Notes under the pieces: generated by a model
What the model was told of the DNA's origin: nothing
What the model saw: only the letters and a program-made list of their open reading frames with translations
Database searches by the model: none
Shown: in pieces, positions 7,853-14,528 of the stretch
How positions within the stretch are numbered: the stretch's first letter is position 1
How the letters are laid out: each line of letters begins with the position of its first letter
Position numbers and translations under genes: made by a program
Assembly (NCBI GenBank): GCA_002484335.1
Contig: DLJQ01000007.1
Location: forward strand, 1 to 16,951
Source of the DNA: Flavobacteriales bacterium UBA7612
Lineage (GTDB): Bacteria > Bacteroidota > Bacteroidia > Flavobacteriales > Weeksellaceae
Reading direction: 5' to 3'
DNA length: 16,951 bases

Positions 7853-7952
7853 GGGATTGAAGTGGAAATCCTTTTACAAACTGGTGGCTGAGCAAAGTCG
7901 AAGTCTGTTTGTAAAAGATTGTAACGTAAAGCCCGGCCCGAAGGGATTGACC
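7853..7952 (+). repeat. Dispersed hairpin repeat (copy A)
   Basis: The unit runs from GGGATTGA (7853-7860) to a second GGGATTGA (7943-7950). A perfect 11-bp stem, CTTTTACAAAC/GTTTGTAAAAG (7871-7881 and 7907-7917), sits in the middle. A competing 9-bp stem pairs 7832-7840 with 7899-7907. The last part (7919-7952, AACGTAAAGCCCGGCCCGAA core) matches the reverse complement of 16915-16951 at most positions. The overall form resembles dispersed intergenic hairpin repeats of Flavobacteriia as I remember them. An 84-codon frame starting at 7857 runs through it and is not a gene. Confidence 0.6.
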
Positions 7953-8026
7953 AAAAATGATTGCTTAATTTATTTAATCATTAAAATTACTTGGGTTATG
8001 AAATATTTATACTTGTTTGTAATAAA

Positions 8027-8055
8027 AAATGGTGTCACTTATTGTGTCACCATTT
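8027..8055 (-). terminator. Terminator of the DUF2059 gene
   Basis: AAATGGTGTCAC (8027-8038) pairs with GTGTCACCATTT (8044-8055) with one T-T mismatch and a 5-base loop. On the minus strand it is followed by TTTTTTATT, 27 bases beyond the DUF2059 stop codon. Confidence 0.7.
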
Positions 8056-8081
8056 TCTGTGTTTTTATAGGAAGAAATTTA

Positions 8082-8528
8082 TTACTCTGTAATGTAACCT
8101 TCGTTTTTTAATTTATTGATAATTTTATCACCAATCTCTCTTCCTAATTTTTGACCTGCTAACATAGAGTCTTGTGTGATGTTAGGTAGGTTAGTAATCA
8201 TTTTTTTTCCTGATGGAGTAGAATAAAAAGCAATTATTGCATCTATATCTTCTTCTGTAAAATATTTATCATAAATAGGAAGTATAATCTCTAACATATT
8301 TGTAGTTTTAACTTCTTTAGAAAAATCATCCCAAAATTTTTGTTCTACACCTGTGTAATTCTTTTTGTAAATGTCTATCATTTTATTTACAATTTGAACG
8401 CCTACATCAATAGAATTAGTCATTTTTAATAATTTTTCAATCTTGTCTTTTTTAGAATTTGATATTTCTTGAGAAAATAATGTTGTAGAAAACAACATAA
8501 ATACAGAAAGTAAAATAATTTTCTTCAT
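8082..8528 (-). CDS. Secreted DUF2059 protein
   Basis: The 148-residue protein begins with a clear signal peptide: lysines at 2-3, a hydrophobic stretch at 4-17, and likely cleavage near LFSQ (17-20). The mature part is helical. Residues about 75-140, with FYSTPSGKKM (90-99 region) and a following LAGQKLGREIG segment, match DUF2059, a domain of unknown function found in secreted or periplasmic proteins. There is no lipobox. It is a single-gene unit, with a terminator before it (8601-8622) and one after it. A lone -7-like TAGTTTTG (complement of 8553-8560) lies 25 bases upstream of the start, without a matching -33 element. The function is unknown. Confidence 0.75.
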   Translation of the reverse strand: MKKIILLSVFMLFSTTLFSQEISNSKKDKIEKLLKMTNSIDVGVQIVNKMIDIYKKNYTGVEQKFWDDFSKEVKTTNMLEIILPIYDKYFTEEDIDAIIAFYSTPSGKKMITNLPNITQDSMLAGQKLGREIGDKIINKLKNEGYITE

Positions 8529-8594
8529 TTATATTTTTATTGGATTTATAAACAAAACTAGTGAATTATTAATCAATTTATAGTAGTTTATAAG

Positions 8595-8630
8595 TAAAAA
8601 AGAGAATCATTAATGATTCTCTTTTTTTTA
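8595..8630. terminator. Bidirectional terminator between chimera gene and DUF2059 gene
   Basis: Bases 8601-8622 form a perfect 22-base palindrome (AGAGAATCATT and its complement) flanked by an A run on the left and a T run on the right. It lies 15 bases beyond the stop of the upstream minus-strand gene. Confidence 0.8.
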
Positions 8631-8636
8631 ATGTAT

Positions 8637-9041
8637 TTATCCTTCTATGAATTCTAAAAGATCTTTATTTATAGTTGCAGCTTCTGTAGTAGGCATACCA
8701 TGTGGAAAACCAGGATATGTAATTAATTTTCCATTTTTTAAAAGCTTAGCAGATTTTACACCAGCATTTTCATAAGGAACAATTTGGTCATCTTCTTTTT
8801 TTGGTGATGTAAATATGATAATTGTATTTTTTTCTGACAGGTTTTTCGTTAGTTCAATTCCATTCATCTCAGGCATTTCTATGTCAAGAAATATCAAATC
8901 AACATGGTTAGATTGTAGGTAATTATATGCCTCAATTGCATTTGAAAATTCATTCGTTATAGTCAGATTTGGTATTTGTTTTGCTAGATGCATCAAAGTT
9001 GTTCTTGCAATATCATTGTCGTCTATTATCAAAGCCTTCAT
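8637..9041 (-). CDS. Chimeric gene: response-regulator receiver fused to the tail of an alpha/beta-hydrolase
   Basis: From ATG at 9041 the product is 134 residues. Residues 1-82 form most of a receiver domain of LytTR regulators: acidic pair D7-D8 (LIIDDND), phosphoacceptor D53 (FLDIEMPEMNG), and IIIFTS with T78. At about K82/E83 (bases 8790-8800) it changes into the end of an alpha/beta-hydrolase of the non-heme chloroperoxidase type. That part has DDQIVPYENAG (acid residue), then FPHGMP (catalytic His region) and the usual C-terminal helix. The receiver lacks its fifth strand and switch lysine, and there is no LytTR DNA-binding domain. The hydrolase part lacks the nucleophile and oxyanion hole. 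Neither function should survive intact, so it looks like a deletion fusion that stayed in frame. A TTG 27 bases upstream overlaps a -7-like element and is a poorer start. Confidence 0.75.
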   Translation of the reverse strand: MKALIIDDNDIARTTLMHLAKQIPNLTITNEFSNAIEAYNYLQSNHVDLIFLDIEMPEMNGIELTKNLSEKNTIIIFTSPKKEDDQIVPYENAGVKSAKLLKNGKLITYPGFPHGMPTTEAATINKDLLEFIEG

Positions 9042-9065
9042 TGAATATTTATTTATGATTTTACA

Positions 9066-9073
9066 CAAATATA
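9066..9073 (-). promoter_or_regulatory. Putative -7 element for the chimera gene
   Basis: The complement of 9066-9073 reads TATATTTG, a perfect TAnnTTTG, 24 bases upstream of the ATG at 9041. No TTTG lies 19-21 bases further upstream, so the promoter may depend on an activator. Its position argues against translation starting at the TTG at 9068. Confidence 0.4.
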
Positions 9074-9098
9074 ATTTTTAATTACTCTTGTTTTTTTA

Positions 9099-9162
9099 TT
9101 TACCAATAATTTAAAATAAACCATTAAAGTAATTTAATGTAATTGGTTTTAAAATTGGTAAA
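9099..9162. repeat. Nested inverted repeat upstream of the chimera gene
   Basis: TTTACCAAT (9099-9107) is exactly complementary to ATTGGTAAA (9154-9162), and inside it AAACCA (9118-9123) pairs with TGGTTT (9144-9149). No T run follows on either strand, so it is not an obvious terminator. It lies between the -7 element and the 21-bp-spaced repeats. Confidence 0.4.
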
Positions 9163-9186
9163 AAAAAAGATATTTTAAAAAGTTTT

Positions 9187-9218
9187 TCGTTGAATAGGCA
9201 AAATGAATCGTTGAATAG
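9187..9218 (-). promoter_or_regulatory. Tandem operator-like repeats, 21 bp apart (possible LytTR site)
   Basis: TCGTTGAATAG occurs at 9187-9197 and 9208-9218, 21 bases apart from start to start, which is two helical turns. LytTR regulators bind pairs of short direct repeats with a GTT core at about this spacing. The sites lie some 145-180 bases upstream of the chimera gene, whose receiver domain is of LytTR type. The spacing and core are seen; binding is inferred. Confidence 0.4.
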
Positions 9219-9230
9219 TATTTTTATAAT

Positions 9231-9262
9231 AAAAAAAGACTTCCAATTAGGAAGTCTTTTTT
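9231..9262. terminator. Bidirectional terminator after purB
   Basis: GACTTCC (9238-9244) and GGAAGTC (9250-9256) close a 5-base loop, with seven A before and six T after. It lies 26 bases beyond the purB stop codon. Confidence 0.85.
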
Positions 9263-9288
9263 GTTCATGTGTTTTGTTTTTAAGCCTA

Positions 9289-10716
9289 TTACACTTTTAA
9301 GTCTGTATGAGCTCCTAAAAGTACTTTGTTATTTTTTATAATTGGATCAACTAAATCTTTTAAAAATTCTTCTGTTTGCTCAGAAGCAAAGCCAGTAAAG
9401 TTTTTAGGATCTAGCAATTCAACTAATTTCTCTTTATCTATTTTTACATTTTCATCAGCAATAATTCGCTCAATCAAATCATTCGATTTACCTTCAATTT
9501 TAACTTGCTTTGCAGCTTCCATTGAGTGTGTTCTAATAATTTCATGTAATTCCTGACGATCTCCACCATTTTTTACACCTTCCATAATGATATATTCAGT
9601 TGCCATAAATGGTAATTCTTCAGCAATATGTTTTTCTATTATCTTAGGGTAAACGACTAAACCATCTAAAATATTGTTCCAAATGATTAAAATTGCATCA
9701 ATTGCAAGGAATGCTTGTGGTACTGCTAAGCGTTTATTAGCTGAATCATCTAATGTTCTCTCAAACCATTGTGTAGAAGCAACCATTGCAGGAGAAGTAG
9801 CTAATGACATTACGTATTTTGCTAAAGAAGCAATTCTTTCTGAACGCATTGGGTTGCGTTTGTATGCCATTGCAGAAGATCCAATTTGATTTTTTTCGAA
9901 AGGTTCTTCAATTTCCTTTAAATTTTGAAGTAGACGTAAATCATTTGTAAACTTGTGAGCAGATTGAGCAATATTAGATAACAGTTCTAAAGCCTGTGCA
10001 TCTATTTTACGATCATAAGTTTGTCCCGATACAGCAAAAACATTTTTGAAACCAAAACGCTCAGATAATTTTTTATCTAATTCTTTTACTTTAGAATAAT
10101 CCCCATCAAATAATTCTTTGAAAGAAGCAGCAGTTCCAGTTGTTCCTTTTACTCCACGAAATCGTAAAGTATCTATTCTAAACTCTAACTCTTCCAAATC
10201 TAATAAAACAGACTGTAGCCAAAGAGTTGCTCTTTTTCCTACAGTTGTTAATTGTGCTGGTTGAAAATGAGTAAATCCTAAAGTTGGTAAATCTTTGTAT
10301 TGACGAGCAAATTTTGCTAAACCATCAATAACATTGATTAATTGTCCTTTGATATGTTGAAATCCATCACGAATCTGAATTAAATCTGTATTATCTCCTA
10401 CAAATGCTGATGTAGCACCTAAATGGATAATAGCTTTAGCACTTGGAGCAACATCTCCATAAGTATGCACGTGTGCCATTACATCATGTCGGAATTTTTT
10501 TTCATATGCTGCTGCAACATCATAATCAATATTAGTTGCATTATCTTTTAACTCCTTAATTTGTTCATCAGTAATCTCCAAACCTAAATCTTTTTCAATT
10601 TCGGCTAATGCAATCCAAAGTTGACGCCAAGTTGAAAATTTTTTTTCAGGAGAAAAGATATAAAGCATTTCATCACTACAGTATCTAGACTCTAAGGGGT
10701 TTTGGTATTTGTTCAT
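9289..10716 (-). CDS. purB: Adenylosuccinate lyase PurB
   Basis: The 475-residue fumarase/aspartase-superfamily enzyme removes fumarate from SAICAR (giving AICAR) and from adenylosuccinate (giving AMP), as a cytosolic tetramer. The fumarate-lyase signature GSSAMAYKRNPMRSE spans 279-293, with the mobile-loop serines S280-S281. A conserved GATSAFVGDNTD block lies at 100-111, and H150 (GFTHFQPAQ) is in the expected catalytic position. RYCSDEM at 11-17 is typical of the eukaryote-like PurB subtype also found in Bacteroidota. It lies 19 bases after the fructosamine kinase gene and so is the last gene of that operon. purA, which supplies its substrate, is the gene before. The ATG at 10716 gives the usual N terminus. 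Confidence 0.97.
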   Translation of the reverse strand: MNKYQNPLESRYCSDEMLYIFSPEKKFSTWRQLWIALAEIEKDLGLEITDEQIKELKDNATNIDYDVAAAYEKKFRHDVMAHVHTYGDVAPSAKAIIHLGATSAFVGDNTDLIQIRDGFQHIKGQLINVIDGLAKFARQYKDLPTLGFTHFQPAQLTTVGKRATLWLQSVLLDLEELEFRIDTLRFRGVKGTTGTAASFKELFDGDYSKVKELDKKLSERFGFKNVFAVSGQTYDRKIDAQALELLSNIAQSAHKFTNDLRLLQNLKEIEEPFEKNQIGSSAMAYKRNPMRSERIASLAKYVMSLATSPAMVASTQWFERTLDDSANKRLAVPQAFLAIDAILIIWNNILDGLVVYPKIIEKHIAEELPFMATEYIIMEGVKNGGDRQELHEIIRTHSMEAAKQVKIEGKSNDLIERIIADENVKIDKEKLVELLDPKNFTGFASEQTEEFLKDLVDPIIKNNKVLLGAHTDLKV

Positions 10717-10735
10717 TGTGTTGTGTTTGTTGCGT

Positions 10736-11590
10736 TTAAAATTTCTTTAAAATCGTTTGTACATCCTTTACATAATATCCTTCGAATAAATAGGCATGAA
10801 TAAGTAAAGGGAATAATTGTGTTACAGGTAAACGTTCTTCGTAACCAGGTTCCAAAGGGTTTATTTCTTGATAAGCATCAAAGAAAGTATCATCAAAACC
10901 ACCAAATAATTTAGCCATTGCAATATCCATTTCTCTATTACCATAATATATAGCTGGATCTATAAGATTAAATTCTCCTTTTTCACCAGAAATAATATTT
11001 CCATTCCAAAAATCACCATGTATTAAAGCTGGTTTTTCTTTTGGAAAAATAGAATCAAATTGTTTACAAAGATTTTCGGCAGATTTTATTTGTTTTGATG
11101 TAATTAGTTGTTTGTTTTTTAATAATTTCATCATTGGAAGTATACGATTTTGAGCGTAAAAATCATTCCAATTATTTTCAAATTTATTTGGTTGTAAAAC
11201 TATACCTATATAGTTGTCTTCTGACCAACCGAATTGATTATTTGTATTTTGATGAAGTTTTGCTAAGTTTCTACCTAATTTTTCCCAGTTAACAACAGTA
11301 GGAGTAGAAGGTTCTATCCATTCTAATAAAAGATATTGAAAATCTTTTCCTACTTCACCTAAATTTAAAATTTTAGGGATAGGAAATGTTTTTGTTTCTT
11401 TTATTGTATTTAATGCTCTTGCTTCTTTTATAAAAAGATTAGGGAAATTAGTAGCAGAATTTACTTTTAAAAAATATTTTTTATTGAACGATTCAATTCT
11501 AAATGCATCATTTATATCGCCTCCTTTTATAGGAACAATAGTTTCGATACCTAAATTTAATTGTTTTAATCGTTCTAGAATTTCGTTCAT
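10736..11590 (-). CDS. Fructosamine kinase family protein
   Basis: The 284-residue protein has the kinase-like fold of the fructosamine/ketosamine 3-kinase family. The nucleotide-binding lysine is K42 (YFLKVN). The catalytic loop is HGDFWNGN (191-198), with D193 as likely base and N198, and the metal-binding D211 follows in LIDPAIYYGNRE. These enzymes phosphorylate sugars attached to amino groups by glycation, so that the adduct falls off; the bacterial substrate is often small-molecule ribulosamine or fructosamine. It is cytosolic. It lies between purA and purB with 19 bases to purB, so it is co-transcribed with a purine gene. The hairpin before it (11611-11642) means it depends on read-through or an unseen promoter. 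Family is clear; the physiological substrate is not. Confidence 0.9.
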   Translation of the reverse strand: MNEILERLKQLNLGIETIVPIKGGDINDAFRIESFNKKYFLKVNSATNFPNLFIKEARALNTIKETKTFPIPKILNLGEVGKDFQYLLLEWIEPSTPTVVNWEKLGRNLAKLHQNTNNQFGWSEDNYIGIVLQPNKFENNWNDFYAQNRILPMMKLLKNKQLITSKQIKSAENLCKQFDSIFPKEKPALIHGDFWNGNIISGEKGEFNLIDPAIYYGNREMDIAMAKLFGGFDDTFFDAYQEINPLEPGYEERLPVTQLFPLLIHAYLFEGYYVKDVQTILKKF

Positions 11591-11602
11591 AAAAAAATAG
11601 AT

Positions 11603-11642
11603 AAAAAAAGTTATAGCCTAACAGTTTATTGCTAGGCTATAA
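11603..11642 (-). terminator. Terminator or attenuator after purA
   Basis: TTATAGCCTA (11611-11620) and TAGGCTATAA (11633-11642) form a perfect 10-bp stem with a 12-base loop, 11 bases beyond the purA stop. On the minus strand it is followed by CTTTTTTTAT. It separates purA from the kinase-purB pair, so partial read-through may set their relative expression. Confidence 0.75.
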
Positions 11643-11652
11643 AGTTATGTTA

Positions 11653-12942
11653 TTAAAATAAAGTTGTTCTAATAATGTTTTGAGAACGTTCTGGTCCTAC
11701 AGAAACTAGATATACTTCTATACCTAAATATTTCTCAATGTAGTGAATATAATCTTGCGCTGTTGCAGGTAATTCATCAAAGGATTTTACATCTGTAATA
11801 TCTTCTGTCCATCCTGGTAATTCTTCATATTGAGCTTCGTACTGAGCTAATTTAGTTGTAGAAGAAGTAAAATAATCAATTATTTTATTATCTTCTGTTT
11901 TGTAAGCTGTACAAACTTGTATTTTATCGATATTAGATAAAACATCTAATTTAGTAATAACTAAATGTGTAATACCGTTAATCATACAAGCATGTTTTAG
12001 AGCGACTAAATCTAACCATCCCGTTCTACGAGGACGACCAGTTGATGCTCCAAACTCGTGCCCAACCTTACGAATTTGTTCTCCTAATTCATTGTCAAGT
12101 TCAGTAGGGAAAGGTCCGTTACCTACACGAGTACAATATGCTTTAGAAACACCAATCAAGTTTTTAAGTTTAGTTGGAGGTACACCAGCACCAACACATA
12201 CTCCACCAGTTGTTGGAGAAGATGATGTTACAAAAGGATATGTTCCAAAATCAATATCAAGCATTAAAGCTTGTGCTCCTTCAAATAAAACACTTTTACC
12301 TTCATCAATAGCTTGATTAATTTCTAACTCAGAATCTAAAATACGTTCTTTTAAACGTTCTCCGTATGCTAAATATTTTTCGTATATATCTTCAAATTTT
12401 AATGGTTCCTTATCGAATAATTTTTCGAATAAAGCATTTTTAACCACTAAATTTTCTTTAATTTTTTCAGCTAAAACTTCTGGATTTAATAAATCAATAG
12501 CTCTAATTCCAACACGAGCTACTTTGTCTTCATAACAAGGTCCAATACCGCGTTTTGTAGTTCCAATTTGGCTATCTTTTCCAGCAAATTCTTCACGATA
12601 TTCATCTAATAATATGTGATAAGGCATAATGATATGTGCTCTTCTAGAAATGAACACATGATCTGTAGATAAACCTTTAGCTTCTAACGTACCAATTTCA
12701 TTAAAAAATGCTTCAGGGTTAACAACAACTCCATTTGCAATTATACATTTTCCTTTACATTGTAAAACACCTGATGGTAATAAATGTAATACAAATTTAT
12801 CTTCGCCTACATAAACAGTATGTCCTGCATTGTTACCTCCTTGGTAGCGTACAACATAATCTGATTTTTCAGCTAATACATCTGTTATTTTTCCTTTTCC
12901 CTCGTCACCCCATTGAAGGCCGACTACTACGTGTGTTGACAT
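11653..12942 (-). CDS. purA: Adenylosuccinate synthetase PurA
   Basis: The 429-residue enzyme condenses IMP and aspartate using GTP to form adenylosuccinate, the first committed step to AMP. The N-terminal GTP loop WGDEGKGK (11-18) includes catalytic D13. NNAGHTV (37-43) includes catalytic H41. IMP-binding GTTKRGIGP (127-135) and a later STGRPRRTGW block (aspartate and GTP side) are intact. Length is normal and all motifs are present. It is read away from frnE from a strong promoter about 70-100 bases upstream, and is followed by a hairpin before the kinase and purB genes. It is a cytosolic homodimer in this family. Confidence 0.98.
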   Translation of the reverse strand: MSTHVVVGLQWGDEGKGKITDVLAEKSDYVVRYQGGNNAGHTVYVGEDKFVLHLLPSGVLQCKGKCIIANGVVVNPEAFFNEIGTLEAKGLSTDHVFISRRAHIIMPYHILLDEYREEFAGKDSQIGTTKRGIGPCYEDKVARVGIRAIDLLNPEVLAEKIKENLVVKNALFEKLFDKEPLKFEDIYEKYLAYGERLKERILDSELEINQAIDEGKSVLFEGAQALMLDIDFGTYPFVTSSSPTTGGVCVGAGVPPTKLKNLIGVSKAYCTRVGNGPFPTELDNELGEQIRKVGHEFGASTGRPRRTGWLDLVALKHACMINGITHLVITKLDVLSNIDKIQVCTAYKTEDNKIIDYFTSSTTKLAQYEAQYEELPGWTEDITDVKSFDELPATAQDYIHYIEKYLGIEVYLVSVGPERSQNIIRTTLF

Positions 12943-13011
12943 ATTATTTGTTCGTTATTTTGTTTCTTGTCTGGAATAAAAAATGAAGCAATTCACTTTC
13001 TTGGTTCACTG

Positions 13012-13042
13012 CAAAGGTAATTGAAACCTTGTTTTAAACAAA
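13012..13042 (-). promoter_or_regulatory. Bacteroidota-type promoter for purA
   Basis: On the minus strand, TTTG (complement of 13039-13042) is followed after exactly 19 bases by TACCTTTG (complement of 13012-13019), a perfect TAnnTTTG. Transcription would start near 13006, giving a leader of about 64 bases before the ATG at 12942. No clear match exists for the divergent frnE gene; only TAATTTTA at 13145-13152 is suggestive. Confidence 0.75.
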
Positions 13043-13180
13043 CATAAAAAGTAATTTAAACGAATTATTTTTTAAGATTATGTTAATAATTTTATAGAAT
13101 TAAATTAACTAAAAAATAACTAGATATATGTCATTTATATGATGTAATTTTACGAACTTTTACATTAAAAAATTTCTAAT

Positions 13181-13870
13181 ATGAAAATTGAAATATGGTC
13201 GGATGTTATGTGTCCGTTTTGTTATATTGGGAAAAAATCTTTTGAATTAGCTTTAGATAAAATCCCTTATAAAGATAAAATTGATGTTGAATGGAAAAGT
13301 TTTCAATTAAATTCTAATTTATCTAAAACAGAAATTATTTCTATTGAAGATTACCTAATCAGAAGGAAAGGCTTTTCTAAAGAACAGGTAGAACAAATGA
13401 ATCAACAAATCTATGATATGGGTGAGCGTGTTGGTATTCATTTTAATTTTGATGAAGTTAAGGTTGTAGATACATCTGATGCGCATAAATTAATTCACTT
13501 TGCTCAAGAAAATGGTAAAGGCTCAGAAATTGAAGAGGAATTATTTAAAGCTTATTTTATTGAAGGAAAAAATGTTGCTGATTTTGAAGTTTTATCTGAT
13601 TTATCTGATAAAATTGGATTAGATAAAGAAAAAACTTTAGAAATATTAAATTCTGATTCTTATGTTTTTGATATTGCTTCTGATATTTTAGAAGCAAGAA
13701 ATATTGGTGTTACTGGTGTTCCTTTTTTTGTGATTGATAGAAAATATACAATTTCTGGTGCACAGTCAATAGAATATTTTGAATCTGCATTAATTCAAGC
13801 ATATGAAAAACATTATTTAAATGATTCATCTCAACTAAATGCTTCTTGCGAAATTGATTCAGATTGTTAA
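13181..13870 (+). CDS. DsbA-family thiol oxidoreductase, FrnE-like
   Basis: The 229-residue thioredoxin-fold protein has the active site C11-P-F-C14 near its N terminus (SDVMCPFCYIG). A long helical insertion follows, then the cis-proline at TGVP (P181). This is the arrangement of FrnE and related DsbA-family proteins. There is no signal peptide, so it is probably cytosolic, unlike classical DsbA. The C terminus ends in C223-x5-C229, a second cysteine pair. A C-terminal cysteine pair is also known in Deinococcus FrnE, which acts in oxidative stress tolerance as an isomerase/oxidoreductase. It is a single gene, divergent from purA, ending at a bidirectional terminator shared with the pentapeptide gene. 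Confidence 0.88.
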   Translation: MKIEIWSDVMCPFCYIGKKSFELALDKIPYKDKIDVEWKSFQLNSNLSKTEIISIEDYLIRRKGFSKEQVEQMNQQIYDMGERVGIHFNFDEVKVVDTSDAHKLIHFAQENGKGSEIEEELFKAYFIEGKNVADFEVLSDLSDKIGLDKEKTLEILNSDSYVFDIASDILEARNIGVTGVPFFVIDRKYTISGAQSIEYFESALIQAYEKHYLNDSSQLNASCEIDSDC

Positions 13871-13886
13871 TTAATTATGATAAAAA

Positions 13887-13923
13887 ATAAAAAAGGATAT
13901 ACTTACTAAGTATATCCTTTTTT
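13887..13923. terminator. Bidirectional terminator between convergent genes
   Basis: GGATATACTTA (13895-13905) and TAAGTATATCC (13907-13917) form a tight hairpin, flanked by an A run before and TTTTTT after. It serves frnE on the plus strand and the pentapeptide gene on the minus strand. Confidence 0.85.
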
Positions 13924-13947
13924 AATTGTAAATATTTTATAAAAAAA

Positions 13948-14520
13948 TTACTCTACTTTAATTCCAAAGCTATAAGTTAATCCAATAATATTCTCTTTTG
14001 AAAATTTTGCATGCTTTAATTTATTTTTTGTAGGATCTATATCAAAATTATAAGCAGATTTTAAATCAGAATAACATAAATCTGTTCCTGAAAAAATTGC
14101 ATGATTTAGATTACAATCATAAAAACTTGAATAACTAAGGTTTGCTATAGAAAAATCTACATTTTCTAATAAGCATTTATAAAATTTTGTATTTTTTAAT
14201 GGAGATTCATAAAATGAAGATTCATTTAGATTACATTCAGTAAATGAAACTTTCAATCCAAATTGATTAATTTCATCCATATTAAATCCAATCATTTTAC
14301 AGCGTTCAAATTCTACTTCTTGTAAACTTGTATTGATTAATTTTACATTGCTTAAGTTACAATCAATAAAACTACAATTGATAAATTTTATATCACTTAA
14401 ATCAACATTATTTAGCTCACATTTAGAAAATATACATTGTTCAAATTCATTAAAGACTAAATTTTCAACAGAAAAATTAACTTTTGTAAATGTTTTATCA
14501 AAACAATAATTAGAACTCAT
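13948..14520 (-). CDS. Pentapeptide-repeat protein (Qnr-like fold)
   Basis: The 190-residue protein is almost entirely pentapeptide repeats. Large hydrophobic residues (F, L or M) fall exactly every five residues from 26 to 76, and again from 93 to 153. A two-residue register slip at 77-92 divides the protein into two coils. Such proteins form a four-sided beta-helix; some (Qnr, MfpA) mimic DNA and protect gyrase. The C-terminal 30 residues after YNFDIDPTKNK form a non-repeat cap. At least eight cysteines stand two residues before the central residue (29, 34, 49, 54, 74, 96, 116, 136). No signal peptide. It is 8 bases downstream of the VOC gene, so the two are co-transcribed. Gyrase protection is only a possibility. 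Confidence 0.85.
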   Translation of the reverse strand: MSSNYCFDKTFTKVNFSVENLVFNEFEQCIFSKCELNNVDLSDIKFINCSFIDCNLSNVKLINTSLQEVEFERCKMIGFNMDEINQFGLKVSFTECNLNESSFYESPLKNTKFYKCLLENVDFSIANLSYSSFYDCNLNHAIFSGTDLCYSDLKSAYNFDIDPTKNKLKHAKFSKENIIGLTYSFGIKVE

Positions 14521-14528
14521 AATACTAG

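Noticed and set aside
7857..8111. 84-codon open frame on the plus strand
   Set aside because: It begins inside the dispersed hairpin repeat, crosses the DUF2059 terminator and overlaps the end of the DUF2059 gene; its sequence is not protein-like beyond the repeat.
9042..9068. TTG start extending the chimera protein by nine residues
   Set aside because: The receiver domain starts naturally at the ATG at 9041 (MKALIIDD), and the TTG overlaps a perfect -7 promoter element.
9326..9889. Two plus-strand open frames antisense to purB (9326-9556, 9674-9889)
   Set aside because: They lie wholly inside purB and only mirror its codon pattern; no family resemblance.
12092..12986. Two plus-strand open frames antisense to purA or its start (12092-12316, 12735-12986)
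   Set aside because: Antisense shadows of purA and its promoter region; no recognisable protein.
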